A stretch of DNA of 64,000 nt from Sabethes cyaneus (GCF_943734655.1 NC_071355.1:13310768-13374767), one strand, 5' to 3'; positions 10,338 to 22,950 are shown, counted from the stretch's first letter. Notes: generated by a model from the letters alone, not told the origin. Made by a program: numbers and translations.

Positions 10338-12832
10338 CATGATGTACATTGTACACAAGAAAAGATGTTGGGTTTTTGCGCCACCTAGAGAATGCATAGT
10401 TTCTGCAACTCTTGGAGGCTTTATATTGCATCTAAGGCATCTAAGCTCAAAAACATCAGGAAAAGCAAGGAAAGTCTTTTGACCGTCTTTTTCCAGAATG
10501 GTCCCACTGTGCGTCGGAATGAATTGAAAAAGCCAGTTCTAAATTCCGTAAAAGGCTGAAATGGCCAAAAAAGTACGGTTAAAAGTCAACAATAACGTTT
10601 GATTTAAAGGAAACATAGTTTAGAAACATGCTCATGGACAAACTAAGTTACTTAAAATTAGTGGATTCTTGAAATCACATTTCAAAGTATCAAAGTGTAT
10701 CAGTTCCACGTAACAGTATTATGTATGGTATTATGGATCAAACCGGACTGCGACTGCGGACATTGCGACGGTACAACGAATCCATTGACACTAGGAATCC
10801 TCCTCGGCAGCACCTGAGAGAACCCGAGACAACTGAAGCACACGGAAAAGCTTGATAGCGAAGAAACCGCAAAGAATTAATGCTTCCGAGCTACCGGAGG
10901 CCGGAGAAAAGGAAACAAAATCAGCAAAATTCTGATTTATCAGTAGGTAAACTTGCAATTATAAATTACGACGTGTTTAAGCATGATACCGACAGAAGAA
11001 GGCTACCGTCACATCCTCCCCGGACCTTCCGGCCCAGACGTTCGTTCGTTCGTTTACTACCGTAGATTTACATCAACGCATAACAGAACAACACACCCCG
11101 TCCTGGCGCGCGGCGGCCGAGGAGACGTCGTCGTCGTCGTCGTCGTCGTCGTCATTCTGCGAACGGGAGAGACACATACCTACACAGCCCCGTACAGCTC
11201 AGACAAAGCGCGTTCGTATTTGAAGTGGAAAATTCAACATTAATTTTTCCTCTCCGTACGCGACTTGCCCGACACTTCGGCTGTACCGGAGGTACCAGTA
11301 AGTGCCGCATGCATCTCCCGCAGAAAGGAGTTCAAAAACAGACGGTTGTTTTCTTTCTCTAGCTCATTCACCGATGCGATGCGCCGCGGCTGCCTGCCGC
11401 TTGGAAATCATTATGATTTGCTACCTTTATCGCATAACTTCAAGGTTTAAGTGTAGTACATGTACAGAACGTGAGTGACTTCCTTCTTACCCCCGGCACA
11501 CCCACCCATCCAGTAGGGCTCCTCTTGCCCGGTTTTGAATGCAACCCAACCGGTCGGTAATCACGAAGCGATGTGACAAAGGAGGAGCACTGAGCCAACT
11601 GACAATAGCAATTACCAATGAATGCGCGCACATCGACTGAATGGATGGATGAGTGAATTGATGGCACAGCCTGAGCCTATAGGCGAAGATGATGGCAATC
11701 AATGACGGTATGAGTTCAGGGTTCGCTGCCGTTCGGCTGGGTTGTGGGTGTCGGTCGGTCGGTCGGTCGGTGGGTAGCAGGAAACCACTCGACTAAAATT
11801 ATGCTCCGAAGCTCCACTTTGCCAGCAACCGGTGCGATGCGGTGCGGGGCGGCGGCCGGCGGCGGTAGCTGTTCAATCGCCAGAGCAGCCATTAATAATG
11901 CTACTCCGGATGACGGTGTGCGAGGTGGCGGAAGGCATGCGGATCGGGTGGAATCGAGTCAACCAAGCGCTAAACATCAACTCTAGAGTCAATGTGCGAA
12001 ATTGGCGGAGTAGAAGAGTACACAATCTTATCACCATTTCGATCTGTTTGGCAGCAACAGCAGCAGCAGCCGCTGTGTCTTTTTTTTTTCTTTTTCGTTG
12101 GAGCTTCCTGATGGGACGTTTTGATACTAAATAGTGAAGGAAAAATACTTACTCGCATACGGTGTGTCTGGTGGATGCCGTATATAAATTGGTAATTATT
12201 GACAAATGACTGACGCTAACTGAATCCTGGATGGGTGCTTGCTCGTTTGATGTTGATATAAACCCGAACCGCTCTGGTGATTTTCGTCATCTAAATAGAT
12301 GTTTTACTGTTTTGGTGGAGCCATACAGCTTTTTTTCTGCATAGTTCCTTGTTTGACCAGTTTGTTGCCTCGGTGGGAGAATTTCATTCGAATTTCAAAA
12401 TATGTTGTATTATGATTAATAGCCAATTATCATACGTTAAGTTGCTGTGATCGTGTTAGCTCTGTGAGTGGTGATAATAATTTAAACGGTGATCTGCATT
12501 TTTTTCACCATTATTGCTGAAGCAAAATTTATGCTACTGGAATATTGTACATTAGTTTTAACGTTAACGTCTCTTGTATAATTTAGCGTTTCTCGATGAC
12601 TCATCTATCCCCGTGTTTCTAAAGATAGCATTTACTGGCTATATAAAACCACATTTTTGTCCAGTTTATGATTGGTCAGCGGGCGCACATATATGTAAGA
12701 AACATTCTTAGTATAAAGCTTCTAACTGCTGTTCAATCACGAAAACACAAGGTGGTTATAAACCTTAAAATTACGTGGCAATCCAATATGCAAAATATTC
12801 GATTCCACTTAATAGGCGATGACAAGACCTTA
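10338..12832. other. Unique sequence with short simple repeats
   Basis: About 2.5 kb with no recognised element or gene. It holds a (GTC)n run at about 11126-11153, GGTC repeats at about 11754-11771 and a short CAG run near 12058-12071. Several short ORFs on both strands show no family motif. Base composition is less A+T-rich than the neighbours, so it may be low-copy host DNA. Confidence 0.5.
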
Positions 12833-12849
12833 CTTACTTACTTACTTAT

Positions 12850-14348
12850 GCAGCCGAGAGCCGGGATGGCTCTTGCCGTATTAAGAATTCCTCTCCATTG
12901 TACTTGGTCCTGGGCTACTCGTCGCCAATTCGTTGCGCGTCTCGACACACGCAAGTCGGCTTCAACCTGGTCAAGCCATCGTGCACGTTAAGCCCCACTA
13001 TTCCTGGTGCCGGTGGGGTTCTTGAAGAGAACGGATTTCACTACACAATCGTCCGGCATCCTTGCGACGTGGCCGGCCCACCGTAGTCTCCCAAATTTCG
13101 CCAGGTGTACGATGGGAATTTCTCCAAGCAGTGCCTATAGCTCGTGATTCATACGTCTCCGCCACTCTCCGCTTTCCGTTTGCACTTCGCCAAAAATAGT
13201 CCGCAATATTTTTCGTTCAAATACGGCAAGGGCACGTATTACTTCTGTAAGCAAAGTTAACATTTCAAGTCCGTAGAGGACTACCGGTCTTATTAGCCTT
13301 TTGTACATCGTCAGCTTTGTGCGACGGCGTATGCTTCTAGATCGAAACGTCTTGCGGAGGAAAAAGTAGGCTCGATTTCCAGGTTGAAGGCGTCGTTGGA
13401 TCTCCTTACTCGTATTATTGTCGGCGGTGACCAGAGATCCCAAAACTACGAACTCATCAACCACTTCCAGTTCATCGCCGTCAACAGTCACTGTCCGTGG
13501 GAGGCAAACGTTACTTTCTCGGGAGCCTCTTCCTACCATATATTTGGTTTTCGACGCATTAATTTGTAGCCATATCCTCCTAGCCTTCGTTTTTAGTCTG
13601 GCGTAGATTGCCTCCGTTGTCCCACGGTTTCTAGTAATGATATCGAGGTCGTCTGCAAAGACTAGTAGTTGGCTACTCTTGCTGAATATCGTTCATCTCG
13701 TTTCGATGCCCGCTCGCCGGATCACACCTTCAATAGCGATATTGAATAACATACAGGGCAGTCCATCCCCTTGCCGTAACCCTCTGGCGCGATTCGAAAG
13801 GGCTTGAGAGTGTCCCCGAAACGCGAACGTAACACATCACTCGTTCCAGAGTAGCTTTGATCAGCCGCGTCAGTTTGCCCGGAAAACCGTACTCGTGCAT
13901 TATCTGCCATAGCTGTTCGCGTTCAACGGTATCGTATGCTGCTCTGAAATCCACGAAAATATGATGCGTGGGCACGTTGTATTCTCGACATTTCTGAAGC
14001 ATTTGTCAGAGAGTAAAAATTTGATCCGTAGTAGCACGGGCCCCCATAAAGCCCGCCTGATACTGCCCTACGAATTCTCTTGCTAATGGGGATAGACGAC
14101 GCAACAAAATTCTGCACCTTGTAGACGGCGTTGACCAGCGTAATGCTGCGGTAGTTACAGCAGTCTAGCCGGTCGCCCTTTTTGTAGATGGGACAAACTA
14201 CGCCTTCCATCCACTCCTCCGGTAGTTTCTCTTTTTCCCAAATCCTCAAAATCAACCAGTGAAGTGCCGTTGCTAGCGGTTCTTGGCCATTTTTGTAGAG
14301 TTCGGTCCTTTCCGGGAGTCGGTCCTTTCCGGCGGCTCTATTATTCTT
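12850..14348 (-). pseudogene. RTE copy B, reverse transcriptase half
   Basis: Minus-strand frames encode AAGKDRLP, CPIYKKGDRLDCCNYRSITL, IFVDFRAAYDTVE and the C-terminal KTFRSRSIRRRTKLTMYKR-type block at about 13135-13540. The catalytic FADD region lies near 13650 and is followed by a frame break. At least three frameshifts split the frame. The preserved C-terminal block shows what copy A has lost. Confidence 0.83.
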
Positions 14349-14906
14349 ATTGTTTCTGCTGAATCTTCTGCCATCGCCAATAATGTTATCAACAATACTA
14401 CCGGTTCCGCTATTATTACTGCTACCACCAATGCGCATGCTGCATACAACAACGCTCCAACGAATGTCACCTGGGTCAGTACTCCAGTAATACCTGAACA
14501 GCACCAGAACACACTGCCGTCACTTACACCGCATCGAGCTATAGGTAATAAGGCTAAATTTACTATTCTCTCCAACACAATTATTCGTCCATCAAACGCT
14601 AATCCACCTAACAATCTTACGCTCGCGGTTGCCGTTACACCTGCTATCGCTCCCTTTGGTAATGACAAATGGTTCTATTTAACACGTTTTCTGCCACACG
14701 AATATGAACAGAATATTATCAATTACATTTCCCACAAGGCAAATTGTGACCCTAAAACCATACGTTGTCACAAACTAGTCAATCAGCAGGCTAACACACG
14801 CCCGCTATCATTTGTATCATTTAAATTGAGTGTACCTGAGACAGTAGAAAGGCACATAACCCTTCCGAGTTTTTGGCCAAACGGTGTGTCAATTGCTCCT
14901 TTTTGA
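14349..14906 (+). pseudogene. CR1-like LINE ORF1, C-terminal part
   Basis: About 185 codons are open. The first part is rich in Asn, Thr and Pro with low complexity. The final part, KWFYLTRFLPHEYEQNI to RHITLPSFWPNGV, resembles the conserved C-terminal domain of ORF1 RNA-binding proteins of this LINE group. The frame stops at TGA 14904-14906, which is created by the first bases of the inserted GACGTAG element, so the original C-terminus is cut. The true start is missing through 5' truncation. Confidence 0.65.
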
Positions 14907-15871
14907 CGTAGGACTACGTCTTTGTTTACTATCTGGGACTGGGTAGCACTTTGTGAAAACGAAAATAGAAGTGTAACGTTGGAATGAAAGATTTCAAATG
15001 CTAATGGCTCCCAAACTACTGAACGAAACTGAACAATTTATATGTCGTTGGAAAGATAAAATGATCAACAATTTTATGGAGGGGGTGAGAGAGCAATTTT
15101 ATGGACGGCGTAACAGGGGGGCTCCTATACATATGAAATACAAATTTCATCCTAACTCGAGAACTAATCAAGCAAATGGAAGCAAATTTAGCATGTGGGG
15201 GTTCATGGAGGCATGAATTTATTTTATGATGGTTCGAGACTCCTCACCCCTGGGGAAGGGGGATAAGGACTCTCATGCAAATAAAACAGAAATTTTTGCG
15301 TATGTGCCATATTTTCTGCTATGCAACAAGCGGTAAGCTGTGAATGTAAACTAGTAAAACCTTTTCGGAGCAAAAGAGAGTGAATCGACGTCATCAGCTT
15401 ACGTACCTGTTGCCATTCATGTCAAAAGAGAAGGATATTTGCACGTCATGCACAATGTCACGTCATATTTGCGATGAACGTGCTTTAATGTTATTTGTAA
15501 GCAATGGCCCTTTTAAAGGCCACAAGCGAGTTAAAGTAAGATTATTGAAACATGTCAAGCTGTGCATAATCATATTAATTACAATAATCTGTGGGGTGGT
15601 TATTCATTACTATTTCAACCTTTATGATGCACACAAGTGATTTTTAAAAGAAATCTTCTATGACTCAATGGTTGCAGTCTTTGTACTTATGAGCCCCGGT
15701 CCACGTATTTTCAAAGCCAGCATCGCATTCAATGAAGAATTGAATCTGGATATTTCGATCTTCTCTTTTAAACATTCACTTAAACAATGGCACCCAGATT
15801 CTTATAAACATATGCCAGAAATGCAGTTGACATTAGTCTTTGATCTAGTGATCTGATGTAGTCCTACGTCA
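14904..15871. mobile_element. GACGTAG-hairpin element, copy A
   Basis: Both ends carry TGACGTAGGACTAC in inverted orientation, and each end contains a small palindrome, GACGTAG/CTACGTC. The 968-bp interior is homologous to 35355-36777. Both copies share CCCTTTCGTACAACCC and about 35 bp beyond the right-hand terminus, so the true boundary may lie near 15909. The insertion interrupts the CR1-like LINE. The 86-codon ORF inside is not supported as a gene. Confidence 0.75.
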
Positions 15872-15879
15872 CCCTTTCG

Positions 15880-17124
15880 TACAACCCTTAGGGCTGTATA
15901 TCTTGTAGTTTTTAGATCACAAATCGAATTCCTGCAAACGAATGACCGTTCAGCAAGTCCCACGCTCCCCATTGCTTGTGCCTCAGAGTCTATCACAACG
16001 CCTTCGCTCCCACCAGACTCCGATGAATTCTCCAAACCGACAGTATTTACAACGGACACAAATACCACTCAAGCCTTTGCATGCTCGACCATTCTACCGT
16101 GTGTCGGTCCATCAGTTGCTAGACCCCCGGTCGTTCCAAGCAACTTTGGTTTAAGGAATGAACTAATTGTCTATTATCAGAATTTAGGAGGCATTAACAC
16201 CAGCATTTCCGATTACGCTATTGCTGTTTCTGATACAACATACGATATATATGCATTTTTACTGAAACCTGGCTCAATAGCAATACGCTTTCTAAACAGA
16301 TTTTTGATGATCAGTACTCCGTCTTCCGTCAAGATCGAACGCCGCAAAATAGTGACAAAAAATCTGGAGGAGGTGTTCTTTTAGCTGCTCGCTCAAAATA
16401 TCGAACTCGCTTACTTTCACCACCGAATTGCACCGGCGTGGAGCAATTATGGATTTCGTTTGCCTTGGACAACAATACCCTATACTTTTGCGTCATATAT
16501 ATTCCACCTGATCGTGCGAATGAACCAGTCCTTATTGGCCAACATCTCAATTCACTCTCGTGGATAACTTCGCAAATGGAAATTAAGGACAAAATCATTG
16601 TGGTAGGCGACTTTAATCTTAGTGGTATTAATTGGACTGCAACCAGTGATAATTTTCTTTTTGCTGACCCCTCGTTTTCCACTATGAATGCATGCGTTAC
16701 TGAACTATTGGATGGATATAGTACAGCTGGGCTCGTTCAAACCAATCACGTTCGAAATGAAAACGGTCGCTTGTTGGGCCTTTGTTTTGTCAGTTCTGAA
16801 CTAGTAAATGAGCAAATTTCTGTAAATCGTGTACCCAGCCCACTTGTTAAGCATATCCGTCATCATCCAGCACTCCATGTCTTTTTCCATAAATTAACAC
16901 CACTCACTTACGAAGACACTGCTGACGATCCAGCTTATAACTATGGCAAAACTGATTTCTTGAGAATGAACGAGTTTCTTTCCAACCTTAACTGGAGCTC
17001 AATACTCGACGACTGTGATGCTGAGAAATGTATCCAACATTCTGTTGTACGCTATCGATCAATTTACTCCAAAGAAAATCAAACGACAGTCTACTTTTCC
17101 TCCTTGGTCAAATCACACTCTTAA
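15880..17124 (+). pseudogene. CR1-like LINE ORF2, endonuclease part
   Basis: The segment encodes an APE-type endonuclease. Visible motifs are VYYQNLGGINT at about 16170, TETWLNSN after a frame change near 16258, SGGGVLLAARS, the VVGDFNLSGINW core near 16605-16640 and a PLVKHIRHHPAL block near 16840-16875, where the usual Asp-His pair appears changed. A second frame change near 17030-17080 leads into the RT. Upstream of 16150 the frame is open but has no clear start. Confidence 0.8.
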
Positions 17125-19030
17125 AACTTTAAAAACTGCCAAGAGATCAGCGCTCAAAAAACTTTCAAAGTTTCGTACAACTCAGCATAAGTATCATTAC
17201 ATATCTTTAAATAACCGTTATAAGCGTATAAACAAGTTACTGTTTAATTCATATCAAACTCAAATTCAACTGAACCTTCGTAATAATCCAAAAAAATTCT
17301 GGCACTACATCAACCAGCAGCGAAATGAAAACGGCTTACCCACTACGATGAATCTTGGAAGTGCTGAAGCAACAACTACTCACGACATATGTGAGCTTTT
17401 CCGCAAACAATTTAGTGCTGTTTTCGCTAGTGAAACTCTCGACGACCAACAAGTCTGGAATGCTGTGCGCAACGTTCCGTGTATGGCAACTGTTGGATCA
17501 CTTCCAACTTTAACAAGTCAAGATGTACTCAATGCGTGCTTGAAACTGAAAAGCTCAACAAATCCTGGTCCAGACGGGATTCCTTCAATCATACTGAAGA
17601 ATTGTGGTTTGGCTCTTTGTACTCCACTGGTCCGCACTTTCAACATGTCTCTGCTTTCGGGTAGTTTCCCTACCGCACGGAAAACTTCGTATGTCTTTCC
17701 AGTCTATAAAAAAGGTCACAAACAAATCGTTTTAAACTATCGTGGAATAGCATCACTCTGTGCCTTTGCAAAGCTTTTCGAGCTGGTTGTTCTGAAATTC
17801 CTTACTAACAATTTCTCTAGCTACATTGATAAAAGTCAGCACGGTTTCGTATCCAAACGGTCAACCTGTACTAACCTGATTTCCTACACATCCTTCATTG
17901 CTCGCTCAATGCAAAACCATCTTCAGGTCGACGCAATCTATACGGATTTATCAGTAGCTTTCGATAAAATAAATCACCAGATCGCCGTCTCGAAACTTCA
18001 GAGGCTTGGATTAAGTGGCAATATCCTTAACTGGTTTGAATCATATCTTACCGGTAGGACTATGTCCGTTAAAATTGGAAATACTATTTCTCTACCTTTT
18101 TCTGTCACATCTGGTGTGCCACAAGGAAGTCATCTAGGTCCTTACATTTTTCTGCTGTACCTTAATAGCATTCATCTTACCCTTAAATGCATGAAATTAT
18201 CGTATCCCGATGATTTCAAACTATTCTCCATAATTAAAAATATCTCGGACACCCAATTTTTACAATCGTAGTTGGAGATCTTTGCTGATTGGTGCAATAT
18301 CAACAGAATGGTGTTAAATGCTTCAAAGTGCTCTTGTATCTCCTTTACACGCAAACGATCAGTCGTATCATTTGATTATAAAATCTCGGACATTGTTCTT
18401 ACGCGAGAAAACGTTGTAAAAGACTTAGGAGTTTTATTAGATTCAAAATTGACATTTAAGGATCACATAGCTTTTATCTGTTCTAAAGCTTCTAAAAATC
18501 TTGGTTTCTTATTCAGAGTCACTAAACAGTTTACGAGCATTCCATGTTTAAAAATTTTGTACTGTTCTTTAGTGCGATCAGTACTAGAATACGCTTCAAA
18601 TGTATGGGCACCGTACTATCAAAATAGCATTCAACGGATTGAGGCCATTCAACGTAAATTTGTGCATTTCGCCCTACGACTTCTACCTTGGAATGATCCT
18701 CTAAATCTTCCAAGTTATGAAGATCGGTGTAACCTTATTAGTCTTAATACCTTGGTACTACGGCGTGAGGTTGCCAAGGCTACCTTTATCTCCGATATCC
18801 TAACATCATATATTGACTGCTCCGACATTCTACAACTGCTGAACATAAACATCCGCCGTAGAACTCTTCGATCCCATGCTTTTCTCTACCTGCATGTCTC
18901 ACGTACTAACTACGGTAGAAACGAGCCTCTCAGTAGCATGTGTCGTGTTTTTAATCAATGTTACAGTGTGTTCGATTTTAATTTATCTCGTACCGTTTTA
19001 AAAGAAAAAATTCGTCGTGCCTTGAAATAA
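17015..19030 (+). pseudogene. CR1-like LINE ORF2, reverse transcriptase part
   Basis: The frame is open for 418 codons to TAG at 18269-18271 and then continues in the same frame to 19030. RT motifs in order are TNPGPDGIPS, VYKKGHKQIVLNYRGIA, DAIYTDLSVAFDKINH, SGVPQGSHLGPYIFL and the catalytic box, here YPDD in place of the common YADD, at about 18207-18218. The C-terminal thumb has SVLEYASNVWAPYYQN and RIEAIQRKF. Only one stop and an upstream frame change disable it, so it is relatively young. The conserved Asp pair is intact; the Ala-to-Pro change is unusual. Confidence 0.87.
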
Positions 19031-19262
19031 ATGTAACTATTGTTAATCATGTTATAAGTAAATTATTACTCCTAAGCTCAAACTTTTGTACTATTAGTAT
19101 TTAATGCAATGTATTCCTAGTTTCAAGTGTTAAAAAAGCTATGTATCATTTGGTGGAAACTGTTGGTACACAAAGATAGGAGGTTTTGTGCCTACTGCAG
19201 AAGGAATGTCAAAGCTGTTCCACTCCAGCGGGCTTTTCCCTTCTCAAATAAATAAATAAATA

Positions 19263-20874
19263 CAGTCGATATTTGTATAACGCGGGTAATTGGGACCGCG
19301 TTATAAGAAGCGCGTTATACAAGTACACGTAGCATATGGAAATTGAGTTAATTGGGGCTATACCTGAATTTTACAAAATTTCGAATCAACACGACCATGG
19401 TTCCTTTGGGAAAGATGTCAAGTATATATTTTTCCATCTTACAGATGCTTGGTGAGACAGAAAAAATCGCCTCTTGGTCTTCCAGAGCTTCCGGAACATC
19501 CGGTAAATTTTCATTTCTGTGAAGTCTTCTCATAGCTTCAAAATTCTTTTTAAAGTTCCTATGGCTTATTATTTGGCGTAATATAAGTAAAGTAAACAAT
19601 ACGTGCTAACATGCGATTCTCCGACAAATACGGAACATCCGTAAAAGTGGTCAACGAGCGAAATTGTTCTTTGAGTTCGGAATTATGTTTATCCAACCTC
19701 GAATTGAACAATATGAAATGGGAATATAAATTCATCGCGTTGACGAAAGCAACAAAGTTTTCGTAGCCTGTTCGCTCTTACAAGAAGCCCCATTCTGAAT
19801 TGTCCAGGAAAAGGTGAAAACAAAAGCAATAACACTTCTCTCTCACTTTTTCTCAGGCAAAATCCATAAAAATATTAGATACCGTCAACGCGGATTTCGG
19901 AATGGCCATGGCTAACTACGATGGTTAGATTTCTGTTAAAATTTTCCCAGAAATGCACAATACTTGGTGAAGAGTTTATACAAAAGTTGATATATTTGCT
20001 ATTAGATTTGTAAGTATAGTAAATGTTACCGGAAGTTCAGTTTACTATACCACATCTATCAAATTACACTAGCAAAATTGGAAATTTCAACAAACTGGCG
20101 AAATAACCTCGTTTATTTGTCAGCGAACATTTTATAACAAACCTTTTTCAAATTGTAGCGCGGACTTCAACATGAATTTTCACTTATTGTTCACTTTGAC
20201 GGCAAATCCTAATTTTCCAGTGAACGTTTTGGCGGCTATGTCGAGTCGTGTCGTGAGCGGCCTATTTAGTTGAGGATTGCTGATATTCCATTTCATTTTG
20301 ATCTGTTACAAATTAAAAAAATTTGCATTTCCAGTGACCAATTTCAGGTAAGCTTTGAATTTTTTCCCGGTAAACCATCCAATGGCCAAATTGAGTCACA
20401 AATAGTCGAAATATACTTCTAGTGTAGTCAAATTACACTCGAAATATTCACGATATGTTCTGAATTTTTCGGAGGACCACCTTATGGCTTTCTAAGGTCG
20501 CTTATTTATTACTTTGTTTTTAATTCGTATCAATTACCCGACTTTAGTTACTTCAAAAATATTTTACCAATTTTAACCAACTTTACCAATAGGATAATTT
20601 CAACGGATATTCCGGAATCTCCAGCAGGCCAACCCGTAACTTTGTGGTTTCCGTATATCACTTAGAGAGTCAACTGTTATATGACAACTTCTTAAAAGAC
20701 ACCATGGTCATATCTGTTCAAAAACGCTCAAAATTTGAGTTTAGCCCCAATTAACTCAATATCCATATGCTACGTGTATTTGTTATGCGCGGAAAACCGC
20801 GTTATAGAAATATCATGGTACCCGCGCTATAGAAATCCGCGTTTTACAAATCCGCGTTATAGAAATCTCTACTG
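19263..20874 (-). mobile_element. Pogo/Tigger-like DNA transposon
   Basis: The element is flanked by TA on both sides (19261-19262 and 20875-20876) and ends in CAGT. The termini carry repeated CGCG(T)TATA words. A subterminal block with ACGTAGCATATGGA and GAGTTAATTGGGGCTA is inverted at the two ends. These features fit the pogo/Tigger group of Tc1/mariner elements. An 83-codon minus-strand frame at 19348-19599 could be a decayed transposase C-terminus, but no DDE core is visible. It sits at the 3' tail of the CR1-like LINE. Confidence 0.8.
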
Positions 20875-20876
20875 TA

Positions 20877-22239
20877 AATTGTATTCTTCAGCAGACCAAT
20901 TTCTCGTCGGATCTCTTCGAGATCGGGAGCCGGTACGCTGTTGTCGTTTGTATGTACTCCGAGGTTAACTTCCATTGCGTCTCCTGCTGCTATATCGCCG
21001 TTGAGGTGATCATCGAAGAACTGCTTCCACCTGTCGACCACCTCGCGCTCGTTTGTGATTAGATCCCCTCCCTCGTTCCTACACATGTCAGGTTTTGGTG
21101 TGTGGGCCTTGCGAGTTTCGTTCACCTTCTCGTAAAACTTGCGGGTGTCATTAGCCCGGAATAGTTGTTCTAGCTCCTCACGATCTCTGTCCTCCTTTCG
21201 CTCGTCGATACTTGGCCAAATTCTCTCTCGTGGATATGCTCAGATAGTTTTCCCAGGCTCTTTTTTTTCCTCTCTGTCGCTTCTTGGCATTCCCCGTCAA
21301 ACCAATCATTTCGTGCACTCGAGGTATCCTACTCCATCCGTTTTCGAGGTTCGAAGCATCTAGCTCTACAGAGGAAGACAGAGCTTCATCCAGCACGCGC
21401 GCGTAGTTTTCGGCAGTTCGCGGGTTGTCTCTTTGCCGAATATTTAGCCGAGGAGGGCGACTTTGTCGCGAGGTATAAACCGTCGATAGTTTTGAGCGCA
21501 CATGTACTACTACTAGGTAGTGGTCCGAGGCAATATCCGCACTCCGTAGGGAGCGTACGTTAGTGATATTCGAGAAAAAACCGAAAATTCGATGAGAATA
21601 TGGTCGATTTGGTTCGAGGTTCGTTGGTCAGGTGACCCCCAGGTGGTCTTGTGGATATCTTTGTGGGGAAAGAAGGTGCCCTTGATCACCAAGCCTCGGG
21701 AAGCCGCAAAGTTGATGCATCGCTGGCCGTTATCGTTCGTGTCAGTGTGCAGGCTATGGGGCCCGATCACCGGTCTATACATTGCTTTCCTGCCGATTTG
21801 GGCGTTCATATCCCCGATGACGATCTTGATGTCCCGTGGTGAGCAGCTGTCGCATGTTGCCTCCAGCTGCGCATAGAACCCTTCCTTCTCGTCGTCAGGT
21901 CTACTTTCGTGTGGACAATGCACGTTTATGATGGTATAGTTGAAGAAACGGCCCTTTATCCTCAACACGGACATCCTCTCGTTGATCGCTTTCCAGTCCA
22001 TTGCGATCCTGCATTTTGCCCAACACGAGGAATCGCGTTCCCAGTTCGTTGGTCGTTCCACTGCTCTGGGAAAATTGGGCTTTGCCGCCACGGATCCTCC
22101 ATATCTTCTCGCCCTTGCAACAGATCTCCTGCTGTGCCACGATGCCAAACTTTCGGGGTTCTAGCTGATTGAGCAGCACCCTGTCGCCACCAACGAAATT
22201 TAGCGATCTGCAGTTCCAGGTACCAAGTCTCCATTCCAT
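20877..22239 (-). pseudogene. RTE copy B, endonuclease half and RT start
   Basis: This half starts at ATG 22239 with MEWRLGTWNCRSLNF, the best RTE start in the window. Endonuclease motifs follow: QQEI, GDMNAQIG and TWGSPDQRT. Frameshifts occur near 22010 and 21510-21590, the latter disrupting the SDH region. The linker and VDRWKQFFDDHLNGD block then lead to REIGLLKN at 20890, where the insertion starts. The continuation lies at 14348 and below. Confidence 0.86.
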
Positions 22240-22570
22240 GTCCTTATTTCGTCGTCTTGGTCCATGCCGAATGTTCCGAGAAGATAGTCTCTTGTTGTAA
22301 GTTTTTTTGGGTTTAGATAGGTAGCCGTACTAGGGCTTACGCTATCGAGTCTCGGGATGAGGCTGCCATCTTTCAGTGTCGAGACAACGCTGTGCCTCCT
22401 CCCCTGTTAGTATACGACCTTAGTTTCCACCGGGGTTGATTACCCGATCTCCGCTAAGGTTGCTCGTATTCCGGCTGGTACCACGTGGAGGTAGGGGTAG
22501 GAGTTGCGAGATAAGAGGCTAGGGACCATAATGGGGTCTGTTTTACGCATTATCGAACCATTTACCAACC
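22240..22570 (-). other. RTE copy B 5' leader
   Basis: This stretch matches the leader of copy A (about 9997-10337) and part of 30545-30720. Shared words include GTACCAGCCGGAATACGAGC and AACCTTAGCGGAGATCGGGT. It probably contains the internal promoter, as LINE leaders usually do, but no promoter motif was pinned down. Confidence 0.75.
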
Positions 22571-22663
22571 TAGACCAATGGTTGCATTTATTCTTTTAAA
22601 CTGGTTGATTTTCATCGAATACCAGCAGATGATCCATGTATTATAAAGTTTGCAAAAATTTAC

Positions 22664-22950
22664 CTCTGCATTCGTAATTGTGCCGCCCGAAAGAGAGACC
22701 GGCAGCAGCAGAGGGCTAGGCAAATGCAATTGAAAATCAATTTCTGTGAAAGTGAATCGCTGGTTTTCTCTCGGTAAACTGGATAACTGCAATTGATAAT
22801 CTGAAATAGCATCGTACAGAATCAAACGCAAACAGGAGTATGTTTTAAACAATTTTTATCTTACCTGTCGCCACTCGTACAGATTGTGCACATTCGTACA
22901 GCTCATGATCAACAGTGAATCCTTTACTTTCAGTCTCAGTGCTAGGCGCC
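22664..22950 (-). CDS. Candidate spliced host-gene exons, unidentified
   Basis: On the minus strand, a pyrimidine-rich acceptor ending CTGCAG precedes an exon at 22950-22865, followed by donor CAG/GTAAGAT, a 64-nt intron (22864-22801) with acceptor TTTCAG, and a second exon at 22800-22664 with donor GAG/GTAAAT. Intron length suits insects. Two frames stay open across the splice. One contains NLYEWRQ and has the more coding-like third positions in the first exon; the other contains FTVDHELYE and also extends to an in-frame ATG at 23039. I do not recognise the protein. The donor of the second exon leads into an intron that holds RTE copy B. Confidence 0.38.

Larger units (their letters stand above)
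14349..19262 (+). mobile_element. CR1/Jockey-type LINE inserted in RTE copy B
   Basis: The order is a 5'-truncated ORF1 (14349-14903), then a foreign insertion, endonuclease, reverse transcriptase, a 3' UTR and an (AAAT)n end at about 19247-19262. It lacks RNase H, as CR1 and Jockey elements do. The 5' end is abrupt inside ORF1, typical of incomplete reverse transcription. ATTCTT flanks the whole block, including the pogo-like element at its tail. CR1 versus Jockey could not be settled by eye. I favour CR1-like because of the RIEAIQRKF and RRRTLRSH thumb motifs. Confidence 0.85.
12833..22570 (-). mobile_element. RTE-type LINE (copy B) opened by nested insertions
   Basis: The 5' leader and endonuclease half lie at 20877-22570 and the RT half at 12833-14348, both on the minus strand. 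The halves meet in the family order: the right piece ends at REIGLLKN and the left piece resumes at NRAAGKDRLP. Removing the inserted 6.5 kb leaves about 3.2 kb, the usual RTE length. The 3' end carries a (TAAG)n tail, seen as CTTA repeats at about 12834-12848. ATTCTT is present at both junctions of the insertion. Confidence 0.87.

Noticed and set aside
14998..15640. Small ORFs with a hydrophobic stretch inside the GACGTAG element
   Set aside because: They are not preserved in the second copy, so they are unlikely to be genes.
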